DNA of 64,000 nucleotides from Sphingomonas sp. Mn802worker (GTDB taxonomy: Bacteria > Pseudomonadota > Alphaproteobacteria > Sphingomonadales > Sphingomonadaceae). Shown here in pieces: positions 17,950 through 27,534 of the stretch. The notes beneath the pieces were generated by a model. It was not told the DNA's origin and searched no databases. It saw only the letters and a program-made list of their open reading frames with translations. How positions within the stretch are numbered: position 1 is the stretch's first letter; each line of letters opens with the position of its first letter. The stretch is taken from NCBI RefSeq assembly GCF_000382485.1, contig NZ_AORY01000011.1, positions 62,001 to 126,000 on the forward strand, read 5' to 3'. The translations under genes were made by a program, and so were the position numbers.

Positions 17950-19465
17950 TCCGGGCGACAGGGCCGACGCATCGATCGACCCGCGCGCCGAACTCGCCGC
18001 GGCTCGTCCCGCGCTCGTCTGGCGGCGCCGGATCGCCGACACCGAGACGCCGGTCGCCGCCGCGCTCAAGCTGATCGAGCCGGGTCGCGGCGACTTCCTG
18101 CTCGAATCGGTCGAGGGCGGCGCGGTGCGCGGGCGCTACAGCCTGCTCGGGCTGGCCCCCGATCTCGTGTTTCGTGCGCAAGGCCAGCGTGCCGAGATCA
18201 ACGCGCGCTGGCTGGACGACCGAGACGCGTTTTCGCCCTGCACCGAGCCGACGCTGCCCGCACTCCGCGCGCTCGTCGCGTCGTGCCGGATGAAGGTCGC
18301 GCCCGAGCTGCCGCGCGCACTCGCCTGCCTCGTCGGCTATTTCGGCTATGAGACGATCGGGCTGGTCGAGCAACTGGCGACGCCCATCGCCGACCCGCTC
18401 GGCGTACCCGACTTGATGTTCGTGCGGCCGACGACGATCCTGGTGTTCGACCGCCTCGCCGACGCGCTCTACCTGGTCGCACCGGTCTGGCCCGATCAGG
18501 CGCAGACACCGGAGGCGCTGATCGCCGCCGCTGAGGATCGTCTCGACGCTGTCGAGGCGCGCTTGGCGCACGCCGCCTTGCCGCCGCGGGTGCGTGCCGA
18601 GACGAGCGACCTCATCCTCACCCCGACGCTGCCCGCTGGCCGCTATGCCGAGATGGTCGCGGCGGCGCAGGACTACATTCACGCCGGCGATATCTTCCAG
18701 GTCGTGCTGGCACAGCGCTTCACAGCGCCGTTCGCCCTGCCCGCGTTCGAGCTCTATCGCGCGCTCCGGCGGATCAACCCGTCGCCGTTCCTCTACCACC
18801 TCGATCTGCCCGGCTTCTCGCTGACGGGGTCGAGCCCGGAGATCCTGGTCCGCGCGCGCGATGGCGAGGTGACGATCCGCCCGATCGCCGGCACGCGCCC
18901 GCGTGGGCGCACCGCAGCCGAAGACGCCGCCAATCGCGCCTCCCTGCTCGACGACCCGAAGGAACGCGCCGAGCATCTGATGCTGCTCGACCTTGGCCGG
19001 AACGACGTCGGCCGCGTCGCGCAGGCGGGCAGCGTCACCGTCACCGACAGCTACACCGTCGAATTCTACAGCCACGTCATGCACATCGTCTCGAACGTGG
19101 TGGGCCGGCTCGATCCAGCGCACGACGGCGTCGATGCGCTGCTTGCAGGGTTTCCCGCGGGCACCGTCAGCGGCGCGCCCAAGGTACGTGCGTGCCAGAT
19201 CATCGCCGAACTGGAGCCCGAGAAGCGCGGCGCCTACGCTGGGGGGGTCGGCTACTTCTCGCCCGACGGCAGCATGGATTCGTGCATCGTGCTGCGCACC
19301 GCGCTGGTGAAGGACGGCGTGATGCACGTACAGGCCGGTGCGGGCATCGTTGCCGACAGCAATCCGGCCTACGAACAGCGCGAGTGCGAGGCGAAGTCCG
19401 GCGCGCTCCTGGCTGCCGCGCGCGAAGCGATCAGGCAGGCGGGCGAGGCAGGGTTCGGGCAGTAG
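17936..19465 (+). CDS. trpE: Anthranilate synthase component I
   Basis: 509 residues, GTG start inside the end of the PpiD-like gene. It has the LLES Trp-feedback element (FLLESVEGG), chorismate-binding motifs PIAGTRPRGRT, DPKERAEHLMLLDLGRNDV and PAGTVSGAPKVRA, and ends with the GAGIVADSNP segment. It catalyses chorismate to anthranilate using ammonia from TrpG. trpG is the next plus-strand gene but is separated by an opposite-strand secreted protein gene, so trpE and trpGDC are probably separate transcripts. No Trp-rich leader peptide was seen. Confidence 0.96.
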   Translation: MATSNPGDRADASIDPRAELAAARPALVWRRRIADTETPVAAALKLIEPGRGDFLLESVEGGAVRGRYSLLGLAPDLVFRAQGQRAEINARWLDDRDAFSPCTEPTLPALRALVASCRMKVAPELPRALACLVGYFGYETIGLVEQLATPIADPLGVPDLMFVRPTTILVFDRLADALYLVAPVWPDQAQTPEALIAAAEDRLDAVEARLAHAALPPRVRAETSDLILTPTLPAGRYAEMVAAAQDYIHAGDIFQVVLAQRFTAPFALPAFELYRALRRINPSPFLYHLDLPGFSLTGSSPEILVRARDGEVTIRPIAGTRPRGRTAAEDAANRASLLDDPKERAEHLMLLDLGRNDVGRVAQAGSVTVTDSYTVEFYSHVMHIVSNVVGRLDPAHDGVDALLAGFPAGTVSGAPKVRACQIIAELEPEKRGAYAGGVGYFSPDGSMDSCIVLRTALVKDGVMHVQAGAGIVADSNPAYEQRECEAKSGALLAAAREAIRQAGEAGFGQ

Positions 19466-19486
19466 CTGCCTGACCTGCCCGGATGC

Positions 19487-19942
19487 TTATCGCGGCGCGG
19501 CGCCCGGCATCATCGCATCATTCTTCTCCGCCGCCTTTTTGTCCGCGGCATAGGCACGCGCCCACATCTGCGAGCACCCCGACTGGCCGCCGGTGCCGAC
19601 GGGCGAGCAGGTGTCGGGCAGACCACCCGCCACGCGACCTACCTCATCGGCGACCGCGGTGCGATTGGCCCAGCTCTGGTTCTGCGCCGCCGGCTCAGCG
19701 GTGTTCCGCAACTGCTTGGGGATGCGATATTGCTCGTCGGGATTGATCCGGCTGCACACCACGACCTCGTCCCCTTGCGCGGCCGGGCATTTGTCGTTGC
19801 CGGTCAGTTGCACGTTGCGGATGCGGCTCGGCGCGCGACCGGTTTCCGCCTGTGCCTGCGCGGTCGAGCTAACCTGACCGGATTGTGCCAGCGCGGCGGA
19901 GGGCAGCAGGACGAGGGAAACGGCGGATAGAAGACGCAGCAT
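19487..19942 (-). CDS. Secreted hypothetical protein with sphingomonad VVC...YRIP motif
   Basis: 151 residues from ATG 19942, preceded by AAGGAG eight bases upstream. A signal peptide is clear (MLRLLSAVSLVLLPSAALAQ). The mature protein has four Cys: CPAAQGDEVVVCSRI and DTCSPVGTGGQSGCSQMW. The pattern C-x9-C (DEVVVCSR) then YRIPKQLR recurs in small exported proteins of Sphingomonadales. Function unknown; disulfides in the periplasm are likely. It sits on the opposite strand between trpE and trpG. Confidence 0.75.
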   Translation of the reverse strand: MLRLLSAVSLVLLPSAALAQSGQVSSTAQAQAETGRAPSRIRNVQLTGNDKCPAAQGDEVVVCSRINPDEQYRIPKQLRNTAEPAAQNQSWANRTAVADEVGRVAGGLPDTCSPVGTGGQSGCSQMWARAYAADKKAAEKNDAMMPGAAPR

Positions 19943-20091
19943 GCGAAGGGCTCCTTGGGTGCTGCTACAAACGCCCGCCACCCTGAATATCTCCTTACGC
20001 CCGGACCACGATCGTGTGTCGCGACGATTTCCGCGGCGTAACGCGGTTTCAACACGTTGCGCCTGCCCGCGCATCGGCTATGGCGGCGGGC

Positions 20092-20676
20092 ATGATCCTG
20101 GTGATCGACAATTACGACAGCTTTACCTGGAACCTGGTCCATTACCTGATGGAGCTGGGCGCGCCGGTGCGGGTGGTGCGCAACGACGCGCTGTCCGCCG
20201 CCGAGGCGCTGGCGAGCGACGCGACCGCGTTCCTGATCTCGCCCGGTCCATGCACACCGAACGAAGCGGGCGTGAGCCTCGATCTCGTCGCCGCCTGCGC
20301 AGACGCGCGTCGCCCGCTGTTGGGGGTATGCCTCGGACATCAGGCGATCGGCCAGCATTTCGGCGGCACGGTGCGGCGCGGCGGATTGATGCACGGCAAG
20401 ACCTGCCCGGTGGAACATGACAGGACCGGCGTGTTCGCCGACCTGCCCTCGCCTTTCACCGCGACACGCTACCATTCACTGATCGTCACCGACGTGCCCG
20501 ATAGCCTGATCGTCAACGCGACCGCCGAGGATGCATCGGTGATGGGGCTGCGCCACCGCGAACTGCCGATCCACGGTGTGCAATTCCACCCCGAGAGCAT
20601 CGCGACCGAGCACGGCCACGCGCTGCTCGCCAATTTCCTGCGCATCGCCGGCCTGCCCGTATCGGCGCACGCGTGA
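20092..20676 (+). CDS. trpG: Anthranilate synthase component II (glutamine amidotransferase)
   Basis: 194 residues from ATG 20092 ([19 protein letters not shown]); an ATG four codons upstream is also in frame. The class I amidotransferase triad is visible: [15 protein letters not shown] (Cys nucleophile) and the C-terminal His/Glu in [14 protein letters not shown]. It supplies ammonia to TrpE, and may also serve PabB. It overlaps trpD by four bases (GTGA) and heads the run trpG-trpD-trpC-moaC-NUDIX-moeA. The 149 bases upstream (19943-20091) presumably hold its promoter. Confidence 0.95.
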   Translation: MILVIDNYDSFTWNLVHYLMELGAPVRVVRNDALSAAEALASDATAFLISPGPCTPNEAGVSLDLVAACADARRPLLGVCLGHQAIGQHFGGTVRRGGLMHGKTCPVEHDRTGVFADLPSPFTATRYHSLIVTDVPDSLIVNATAEDASVMGLRHRELPIHGVQFHPESIATEHGHALLANFLRIAGLPVSAHA

Positions 20677-21668
20677 CCAGCTTCGCGCAATTGCCCGATC
20701 CCGGCTCGCCCTTGAGCCGGCAGAGCGCGAGCCAAGCGTTCGCCGACATCCTCGACGGCCGTGCGAGCGAGGAGGCGATTGCCGAATTCCTTGTCGCGCT
20801 GTCGATCCGCGGCGAGACCAGCCTCGAGATCGCGGAAGCGGCGCGCGCACTGCGCGAGCGGCTGATCCCGATCACCGCACCCGCCGACGCGATCGACGTG
20901 TGCGGCACCGGCGGCGACGGGCAGCACACGTTGAATGTCTCGACCGCGGTCAGCCTCGTGGTCGCGAGCTGCGGCGTGCCGGTCGCCAAGCACGGCAATC
21001 GTGCCGCCTCGTCAAAGGCGGGCGCCGCCGACACACTCGAAGCGCTCGGGCTCGACATGGACCGTGCCGGCGCGCAGGCGGAGGGGACGCTCACCGACCT
21101 CGGCATCTGCTTCCTGTTTGCGGCGAACCATCACCCCGCGATGAAGCGGATCACGCCGATCCGCCGCCGCATCGGGCGTCGGACAATCTTCAACCTGATG
21201 GGTCCGCTCGCCAACCCCGCGCACGTCACCCGCCAGCTGATCGGCATCGCGCGGCCCGATTACGCGCCGGTTTACGCCGAGGCACTGGCGCAACTGGGCA
21301 GTGAGGGCGCACTCGTCGTTTCGGGCGAGGAAGGGCTCGATGAGATTTCGGGCGCGGGCGCGACCGTGGTGGTCAGCATCGGCGATGTCGCTTTGCCCGA
21401 GCGGATCGTGCCCGAGGACGCCGGCGTTCCGCGTCATCCGACCAGCGCGATCCGTGGCGGCGACGCGGCCTACAACGCGGTCGCGTTGCGCCAATTGCTG
21501 CTGGGCGAGCACGGACCCTATCGCGACGCGGTGCTGCTCAATGCTGCCGCCGCCTTAGTGCTATCGGGTACGCAGACCGCCCTGCCTGATGCTGCCGCGC
21601 ACGCCGCGGAGGCGCTCGACCGCGGTGATGCCAACGCATTGCTCGACCGCTGGATCGCCTACGCATGA
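20673..21668 (+). CDS. trpD: Anthranilate phosphoribosyltransferase
   Basis: 331 residues, GTG start. Motifs: [17 protein letters not shown] (PRPP-binding glycine loop), [21 protein letters not shown] (anthranilate and metal binding) and [11 protein letters not shown]. It transfers phosphoribosyl from PRPP to anthranilate, the second step of tryptophan synthesis. It is coupled by four-base overlaps to trpG upstream and trpC downstream. Confidence 0.96.
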   Translation: MTSFAQLPDPGSPLSRQSASQAFADILDGRASEEAIAEFLVALSIRGETSLEIAEAARALRERLIPITAPADAIDVCGTGGDGQHTLNVSTAVSLVVASCGVPVAKHGNRAASSKAGAADTLEALGLDMDRAGAQAEGTLTDLGICFLFAANHHPAMKRITPIRRRIGRRTIFNLMGPLANPAHVTRQLIGIARPDYAPVYAEALAQLGSEGALVVSGEEGLDEISGAGATVVVSIGDVALPERIVPEDAGVPRHPTSAIRGGDAAYNAVALRQLLLGEHGPYRDAVLLNAAAALVLSGTQTALPDAAAHAAEALDRGDANALLDRWIAYA

Positions 21669-22450
21669 CCATCCTCGATCAGATCATCGCCACCAAGCGT
21701 GAGGAGGTCGCCGCGCGCAAGGCCGCCGTGACCCGCGCCGAACTCGACGCGCGGATCGCCGCACAGTCGCCGCCGCGTGGTTTTCGCGCCGCGCTCGACC
21801 GCAGTGTCGCCGAAGGCCGCCACGCGCTAATCGCAGAGATCAAGAAGGCGAGCCCATCGAAGGGTTTGATCCGCGCCGACTTCGATCCGCCGGCGTACGC
21901 CCGCGCCTATGCGGCGGGCGGGGCGACCTGCCTGTCGGTGCTGACCGACGAGCGGTACTTCCAGGGCTCAGATGCCTTCCTTCAGGCAGCGCGTGCGGCT
22001 TGCGACCTCCCGGTGATCCGCAAGGATTTCACGGTCGACCCGTTTCAGGCGATCGAAGCGCGCGCGCTCGGCGCCGACGCGATCCTGCTGATCGTCGCCG
22101 CGATCGACGACGAGGCGCTTGCCGAGTGCGAGGCCGCCGCGATCGAGGTCGGGCTCGACGTGCTGGTCGAGGTGCACGACGCGGGCGAGATGGAGCGCGC
22201 CGCGCGCCTCACCTCGCGGCTGATCGGCGTCAACAACCGCGACCTGCGCGATTTCACCGTCGACTATCGCCGCACCTACGACCTCGTCGCCCACGCACCC
22301 GCCGGCTGCACCTTCGTCGCCGAAAGCGGCCTGACGACACGCGCCGACCTTGATGCGATGGCGGATCACGGCATCGGCTGCTTCCTGATCGGCGAGGCAT
22401 TGATGCGGCAGCCTGACGTTGAGGCAGCAACGCGCGCGCTGGTCGGATGA
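21665..22450 (+). CDS. trpC: Indole-3-glycerol phosphate synthase
   Basis: 261 residues, ATG overlapping the trpD stop (ATGA). TIM-barrel motifs: [22 protein letters not shown] (catalytic Lys and Glu), [38 protein letters not shown] and [13 protein letters not shown]. It closes the indole ring of carboxyphenylaminodeoxyribulose phosphate. It is monofunctional, with no fused TrpF domain. The next gene, moaC, overlaps by four bases. Confidence 0.97.
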   Translation: MTILDQIIATKREEVAARKAAVTRAELDARIAAQSPPRGFRAALDRSVAEGRHALIAEIKKASPSKGLIRADFDPPAYARAYAAGGATCLSVLTDERYFQGSDAFLQAARAACDLPVIRKDFTVDPFQAIEARALGADAILLIVAAIDDEALAECEAAAIEVGLDVLVEVHDAGEMERAARLTSRLIGVNNRDLRDFTVDYRRTYDLVAHAPAGCTFVAESGLTTRADLDAMADHGIGCFLIGEALMRQPDVEAATRALVG

Positions 22451-22914
22451 GCCAACTTACGCACCTCGACGCGGACGGCGCGGCGCACATGGTCGATGTC
22501 GGTGACAAGGCGGTCACCCGACGCGAGGCCACCGCCACCGGGCAGATCGTCATGTCGGCGGAGGCGGTCGCGGCGATCCGGGAAGGCGCGGTCAAGAAAG
22601 GCGACGTACTCGCCGTCGCGCGCGTCGCCGGGATCATGGCCGCAAAGCGCACCAGCGACCTCGTGCCCTTGTGCCATCCGCTGCCGATCACGCGCGTCTC
22701 GCTCGACCTTGATGTCGGCACTGAGGGCGTCAACGCCACCGCGACTGTGCGCACCGACGGCAAAACGGGGGTCGAGATGGAAGCGCTGACCGCCGTGTCG
22801 GTCGCGCTGCTGACCGTCTACGACATGGCAAAGGCGATCGACAAGGCGATGACATTGCAGGACATTCAGGTCGTCGCCAAAAGCGGCGGCCGCTCCGGCG
22901 ACTGGCAGCGTTGA
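22447..22914 (+). CDS. moaC: Cyclic pyranopterin monophosphate synthase
   Basis: 155 residues. The MoaC signatures are [34 protein letters not shown] and the active-site stretch [18 protein letters not shown], with Lys and Asp near the C-terminus (YDMAKAIDK). It catalyses the second half-reaction of cyclic pyranopterin formation in molybdenum cofactor synthesis. It is coupled to trpC and to the NUDIX gene, and moeA follows two genes on, so two cofactor genes ride on the trp operon. Confidence 0.96.
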   Translation: MSQLTHLDADGAAHMVDVGDKAVTRREATATGQIVMSAEAVAAIREGAVKKGDVLAVARVAGIMAAKRTSDLVPLCHPLPITRVSLDLDVGTEGVNATATVRTDGKTGVEMEALTAVSVALLTVYDMAKAIDKAMTLQDIQVVAKSGGRSGDWQR

Positions 22915-23489
22915 ACGACTTTGGCGATCCGCCTGTCGTGCCGTGGCGTACGGCCGCGCGTGAGACGTTGATCGCCGATCGCTGGCTGACGCTCCACGCC
23001 GATCGTTGCGTGACCGCCGATGGCGCGGAGATCGCGCCTTATTACGTCACCGATTATCCCGACTGGGTGTTGATCGTTGCGATGGATGGCGACGACAATC
23101 TGCTGATGATCGAGCAGTATCGGCATGCGCGCGGGCTCGTGTCGCTCGAACTGCCGGGCGGCGGAGTCGATGCAAGCGACGCCGATCTGCTTACGGCTTC
23201 GCAGCGCGAACTGCTGGAGGAAACCGGCTGTGTCGCCGATGAGTGGGAGGTGGTTGCCTCGCTTAGCCCCAATCCGGCGATCCACAGCAATCGCTGTCAC
23301 GCGATGCTGGCGCGCGGAACCCGCTGCATCGCCGCGCCGCATGACGAACCAAGCGAGCGCGTCTGTCGCCGCTGGATGCCCGTTGTCGAGGTCGTCCGTC
23401 GCGCAATGGCGGGCGAGGTGCAGCAGGCGGTCCACGTCGCCGCTTTGGCGATCGTGCTCGGCCGCATGAACCGCTGGAGCGCCGCATGA
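22911..23489 (+). CDS. NUDIX hydrolase (ADP-ribose pyrophosphatase-like)
   Basis: 192 residues from a TTG that overlaps the moaC stop (TTGA). It resembles ADP-ribose or nucleoside-diphosphate-sugar pyrophosphatases: an N-terminal antiparallel domain, [19 protein letters not shown] and then the Nudix helix [10 protein letters not shown]. The core REUxEExG is intact. The upstream Glu of GX5E is replaced: the aligned position is Ala between two Asp (ASDADLL). One of the Asp may substitute. It is inserted between moaC and moeA with four-base overlaps on both sides. The substrate is not inferable. Confidence 0.85.
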   Translation: MNDFGDPPVVPWRTAARETLIADRWLTLHADRCVTADGAEIAPYYVTDYPDWVLIVAMDGDDNLLMIEQYRHARGLVSLELPGGGVDASDADLLTASQRELLEETGCVADEWEVVASLSPNPAIHSNRCHAMLARGTRCIAAPHDEPSERVCRRWMPVVEVVRRAMAGEVQQAVHVAALAIVLGRMNRWSAA

Positions 23490-24667
23490 GCCTGCTGCCG
23501 ATCGCCGAAGCGCAGGCGCGCGTCCTGGCACTCGGCACCCCTGCCACGCACGAGGAGATCGCGCTGCACGATGCGCTCGGACGCTGGGCGGTCGAGCCGA
23601 TGGTGGCAAGGCGCACCCAGCCGGCGCGCGATCTGTCGGCGATGGACGGCTATGCGATCCGCTTCGCCGACATGCCCGGACCCTGGCGTGTCATCGGCGA
23701 AAGCGCGGCGGGCAAGACCTTCGACGGCAGCGTCGCTACGGGCGAGGCAGTACGCATCTTCACCGGTGCGGCGATGCCTGATGGTGCCGATACCGTGCTG
23801 GTGCAGGAGGAGGCCGCGCGCGACGGCGATCGCCTGACGCTTGCGGGAGAAGGCCCACCCCATGCGATGCGCAACGTCCGCCGTCGTGGGCTCGACTTCA
23901 ATGCAGGCGACGTGCTGGTCGACGCCGGCGAGCGGCTGACCCCGGCCCGGCTGGCGGTCTGTGCCACCGGCGGCGTCGCGCGGGTGCGGGTCGCGCGCCC
24001 GATCCGTGTGGCGCTCGCCGCGACCGGCGACGAACTGGTCGAGCCGGGCGACGATGCAGCGCCCGACGCTCTCCCTGAGTCGAACCGGTTGCTGCTGCGC
24101 TCGCTGCTGGCCGATCTGCCTGTCCACTTCGTTGACCTCGGCATCCTGCCCGATCGGCTCGACGTGTTGACCGCGGCGTTTGCGCAGGTGGAGGCGGACG
24201 TGCTCGTCACAACCGGCGGCGCCTCGGTCGGCGACCATGATCTCGTCCGTCCGGCCTTGGCAGGCGCAGGCTTCTCGCTCGACTTCTGGCGGATCGCGCT
24301 ACGCCCTGGCAAGCCGATGCTCGCGGGCCGACGCGGTGCCACCGCTGTTGTCGGTCTGCCCGGCAACCCCGTCTCCGCGTTCGTCACCGCCATGCTGTTC
24401 GTCCGGCCGCTTGTTGCGCATCTTTCCGTTGCCGCCGATCCGTTTCCGCGCACCACCAGCGCCATCCTGGGAGAGCCGTTGGCGGCCAACAACGGTCGCA
24501 CCGACTATCTGCGCGCCGAGTTGCGTGACGGACGGGTCTACGCCTCGACGATCCAGGACAGCTCGATGTTGCGCACGCTGGCGCGATCGACCTGCCTCGT
24601 CGTACGACCGCCGCACGCCCCGGCCGCCAGCAGCGGCGACTCGGCAGAAATCCTGATGATCGCCTAA
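23486..24667 (+). CDS. moeA: Molybdopterin molybdenumtransferase
   Basis: 393 residues. Motifs: ARDLSAMDGYAIRF (substrate loop), FTGAAMPDGADTVLVQEEA, TGDELVEPGD, TTGGASVGDHDLV and ALRPGKPMLAGRRG, then a C-terminal domain IV. It inserts molybdate into adenylylated molybdopterin. It is the last gene of the coupled trpG-to-moeA run; its stop lies 70 bases upstream of lexA, in front of the SOS box array. Confidence 0.96.
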   Translation: MSLLPIAEAQARVLALGTPATHEEIALHDALGRWAVEPMVARRTQPARDLSAMDGYAIRFADMPGPWRVIGESAAGKTFDGSVATGEAVRIFTGAAMPDGADTVLVQEEAARDGDRLTLAGEGPPHAMRNVRRRGLDFNAGDVLVDAGERLTPARLAVCATGGVARVRVARPIRVALAATGDELVEPGDDAAPDALPESNRLLLRSLLADLPVHFVDLGILPDRLDVLTAAFAQVEADVLVTTGGASVGDHDLVRPALAGAGFSLDFWRIALRPGKPMLAGRRGATAVVGLPGNPVSAFVTAMLFVRPLVAHLSVAADPFPRTTSAILGEPLAANNGRTDYLRAELRDGRVYASTIQDSSMLRTLARSTCLVVRPPHAPAASSGDSAEILMIA

Positions 24668-24682
24668 GCGCCTCGCTTGACG

Positions 24683-24719
24683 GAACATTCGTTGTTCCAT
24701 AAAGGTTCTTCATCTGTTC
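24683..24719 (+). promoter_or_regulatory. LexA (SOS) box array upstream of lexA
   Basis: Four half-sites occur at exact 11-base steps: GAAC at 24683, then GTTC at 24694, 24705 and 24716. This yields two overlapping GTTC-N7-GTTC direct repeats, the LexA operator type established for Alphaproteobacteria, plus one GAAC-N7-GTTC inverted pair. A possible promoter, TTGACG (24677-24682) with 17-base spacing to TAAAGG (24700-24705), overlaps the array, fitting autorepression of lexA. The ribosome site AGGAG (24725-24729) follows. Confidence 0.85.
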
Positions 24720-24736
24720 ACCAAAGGAGCCGCGCG

Positions 24737-25393
24737 ATGCTTACCCGCAAACAGCATGAGCTGATTTGCTTCATCGAAGATCGGCTGATCGAAACCGGAG
24801 TGTCGCCCTCGTTCGAGGAGATGAAGGCAGCGCTCGATCTCAAGTCGAAGTCAGGCGTGCATCGCCTCATCAGCGCGCTGGAGGAACGCGGTTACATCCG
24901 GCGTCTGCCCAACCGTGCACGCGCGCTCGAAATCCTGCGTGTGCCCGAGCGCGCCGATGCGGACGGCACGCCGCGACCCGCGCCGCGCGACCTGCCGCAG
25001 CCGGCAAACGACGTGGTCGAGATTCCGCTTCACGGCCGGATCGCCGCGGGCGTACCGATCGAGGCGTTCGAGGGTTCGACCAGCCTGCCCGTTCCTGCGG
25101 CGCTGCTTGGTGCGGGTGAGCATTACGCGCTTGAGGTGTCGGGCGATTCGATGGTTGAGGCCGGTATCCTCGACGGCGATTATGCGCTGATCCGCAAGCA
25201 GGAGGTTGCGCGCGACGGCGAAATCGTGGTCGCATTGATCGACGAGAGCGAGGCGACGCTCAAATACTTCCGTCACGAAGGCGCGATGGTCCGGCTTGAT
25301 CCCGCCAATCGCGCCTATGATCCGCAGCGTTACGCTCCCGCGCAGGTACGCGTTCAGGGTAAGCTCGCGGGAATTCTGCGCCGCTACGCCTGA
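24737..25393 (+). CDS. lexA: LexA repressor, SOS response
   Basis: 218 residues from ATG 24737 (AGGAG seven bases upstream). The N-terminal winged helix covers residues 1-65 ([20 protein letters not shown] ... [19 protein letters not shown]). A linker follows, then the S24 peptidase-like domain. The autocleavage site is Ala104-Gly105 in GRIAAGVP, the nucleophile Ser138 in SGDSMVEAG, and Lys176 in EATLKYF. RecA-stimulated self-cleavage relieves repression. Its own promoter carries tandem LexA boxes. The last 134 bases are overlapped antisense by the comEC reading frame. Confidence 0.97.
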   Translation: MLTRKQHELICFIEDRLIETGVSPSFEEMKAALDLKSKSGVHRLISALEERGYIRRLPNRARALEILRVPERADADGTPRPAPRDLPQPANDVVEIPLHGRIAAGVPIEAFEGSTSLPVPAALLGAGEHYALEVSGDSMVEAGILDGDYALIRKQEVARDGEIVVALIDESEATLKYFRHEGAMVRLDPANRAYDPQRYAPAQVRVQGKLAGILRRYA

Positions 25394-27503
25394 TCCATGG
25401 GTGTGCGTCGCCAGGTGCGCGCACCGTTGTCACCGTGCCGGTGGCGAAGGTTACCGCCACGCCGCCGGTTCGTCGCAGGCTGGCGCGATCAAGCGTCAGC
25501 CATCGCGCGCGACAACGCCGGGGTACGCGGCGCTCGCTCACGACGATGTCGACGCGGCGGCATAGATCGATGAACTCGCCAGCCGGGACCAGGTAGCCGC
25601 TGCGGGTCGCAAGCAAGGTGGTGCGGCGATCGCCCGCCATGTGGCTGGCCCAGCACAGATCCTGATTGCAACGCGCCTCGCGCGTCTCCGACAAGGCCGC
25701 CATCTCGCCGTCGAGACCTGCATTCTCCGCCAGCGTGTCACGCGTATAGTCGCCCGCGCGCTCACGCAGCAGCGCCAATCCTCCGTAGCTTCCACGCCAC
25801 GCCAGATGACGACCGTCGCCGGTGACAATCAGGTCGGGTGCGGGCGTCAAAAGCGTCCAGCAGCCGCCGACGATGACGGGCAGCAATCCCGCCCATCTGA
25901 CACGCGTGCGCCAAAGCGCGATCCACAAGCTGCCGGCGATCATCAACGCGAATGCACCGCGCGGCATCGCCGGCAGCGCCGCGACCGATCCCGGCGCAGC
26001 TGCAACGACATGCGCGATCCACAACAGCAATCGCAGCCCCTGTCCGGCCATCCACCACATCGGTGCGCCCAATCCGATTGCGTCGAGCAGCAGCGCAATC
26101 GCCTCGACCGGCATGACCACGAAGGTCGTCAGGGGAATGGCGACGATGTTGGCGACCGCACCGTACACGCCCGCCTTGTGGAAGTGGAACACTGCGATCG
26201 GCATGAGCGCCAGTTCGACCAGCAAGCCGGTGACGAGAAGCGACACGCCCTCGCGGACGCCGCGTCGCCACCACGCCTCTTCGCGCGCCAGAAATAGGTC
26301 GCGGACGCGTGGATGCTCGTGCAGCGCGACGATCGCAGTGACGGCCGCGAAGGATAGCTGGAAGCTCGCACTCGCCACCGCCTGCGGCCATGCGATCAGT
26401 ACGACGAGCGCGCCGGCCGCGACCAGCCGGAGCGTCACCGCCTCGCGCCCCAGCGCCAATGCCGCCAGCACCATCAAGGCGGCGACACAGCTGCGGATCG
26501 TCGGCACCTCCGCACCCGTCAACCATGTATAGCCGATCGCCGCCGCCGCCCCCGCCGCGCCGGCCAGCAGCGGCACGCGTCCGGTAAGCGCGAGTGCAGG
26601 CGACAAGGCGAGCAGCCGCAACGCCAGCGCCATGACGATCCCAACCGCGGCGGTGATGTGCAGCCCGCTGACCGACAGCAGGTGCGCAAGCCCCGCCCGG
26701 CGCATCGCCTCCGCATCGTCATCGCTGATCGCACCGGTGTCACCGGTCGCCAGTGCCGCGGCGATCCCGCCCGCGCTGCCGGGCAGTTGCGCCTCGATAT
26801 GGCGTGTCAGCCGGGCGCGCACGCCTTCCTGATCGGACGCGGCGCGCGCCGTCACCGCAATATCGAGCGCGCGTCCGGTCGCGCCCAGTCCATCGAACCA
26901 GGCGACCCGCGCGAAGTCATAGGCGCCGGGCACCGCGGGAGGTGCCGGCGGCATCAGTCGCGCCCGCACCCGCACAATGCTGCCTGGGACTAGGCCGGCT
27001 GGCATATGATCGTCCGCCACGTTGACGCGCACTCGGCGCGGCATGTCCGCACGTGCCGTGCCGTCCCATGCGCGCACGCCGAGCCACAGCCGGGTCAGGT
27101 CGCGCGCGGGCTGTGGCTGCACGCGCGTAACCCGCGCGGTCAACACGACGATCGCGGGCCGCGCGAGCACCGGTGCGCGCGCCGCCTCCGCGCGCCACCA
27201 GATCGACGCGAGCCCGCTGGCGAAAGCGAGCGCCGCCACCGCGATCACCATCCCGCCCCGCCCGCCGCGTGCCCCCGCCAGCGCGAGCCCCGCGATGCCA
27301 AGCGCACACAGCAGCGCCGCAGACCAGCCGTGCGCGTCGGGCAGCACGAACCACGCCGCCACACCAGCGCCGAGCATGACCGGCAACCACAGCATTAACT
27401 GGTGTCGCTCGGCCTCCAGCCAGCGCTCCCACGCGCCCGTACAGCCCGCGATTTGAAGCAGGCGCTGCGCTTTGCTAGGGGCGGTCGCGGCTGGACTGGC
27501 CAT
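25260..27503 (-). CDS. comEC: ComEC/Rec2-family DNA-uptake channel protein
   Basis: 747 residues from ATG 27503, with GAGGA just upstream. An N-terminal DUF4131-like region contains several TMs. The competence domain has [20 protein letters not shown] and [20 protein letters not shown], followed by many TMs. The C-terminal metallo-beta-lactamase-like part ([20 protein letters not shown]) shows no HxHxDH zinc motif, so nuclease activity is doubtful. It should form the inner-membrane channel for single-stranded DNA import. The frame ends at 25260, so about 44 C-terminal residues run antisense over the lexA 3' end after a natural-looking end at DAHPW. Confidence 0.9.
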   Translation of the reverse strand: MASPAATAPSKAQRLLQIAGCTGAWERWLEAERHQLMLWLPVMLGAGVAAWFVLPDAHGWSAALLCALGIAGLALAGARGGRGGMVIAVAALAFASGLASIWWRAEAARAPVLARPAIVVLTARVTRVQPQPARDLTRLWLGVRAWDGTARADMPRRVRVNVADDHMPAGLVPGSIVRVRARLMPPAPPAVPGAYDFARVAWFDGLGATGRALDIAVTARAASDQEGVRARLTRHIEAQLPGSAGGIAAALATGDTGAISDDDAEAMRRAGLAHLLSVSGLHITAAVGIVMALALRLLALSPALALTGRVPLLAGAAGAAAAIGYTWLTGAEVPTIRSCVAALMVLAALALGREAVTLRLVAAGALVVLIAWPQAVASASFQLSFAAVTAIVALHEHPRVRDLFLAREEAWWRRGVREGVSLLVTGLLVELALMPIAVFHFHKAGVYGAVANIVAIPLTTFVVMPVEAIALLLDAIGLGAPMWWMAGQGLRLLLWIAHVVAAAPGSVAALPAMPRGAFALMIAGSLWIALWRTRVRWAGLLPVIVGGCWTLLTPAPDLIVTGDGRHLAWRGSYGGLALLRERAGDYTRDTLAENAGLDGEMAALSETREARCNQDLCWASHMAGDRRTTLLATRSGYLVPAGEFIDLCRRVDIVVSERRVPRRCRARWLTLDRASLRRTGGVAVTFATGTVTTVRAPGDAHPWIRRSGAEFPRAYPERVPARERNAADHRRDWRDQAGPSRLRDGSI

Positions 27504-27534
27504 CACATTCCTCGCAGACTGGGAGCAAGCGCGC

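Noticed and set aside
19943-20091. trp leader/attenuator before trpG
   Set aside because: No short frame with consecutive Trp codons and no alternative hairpins ending in a T-tract.
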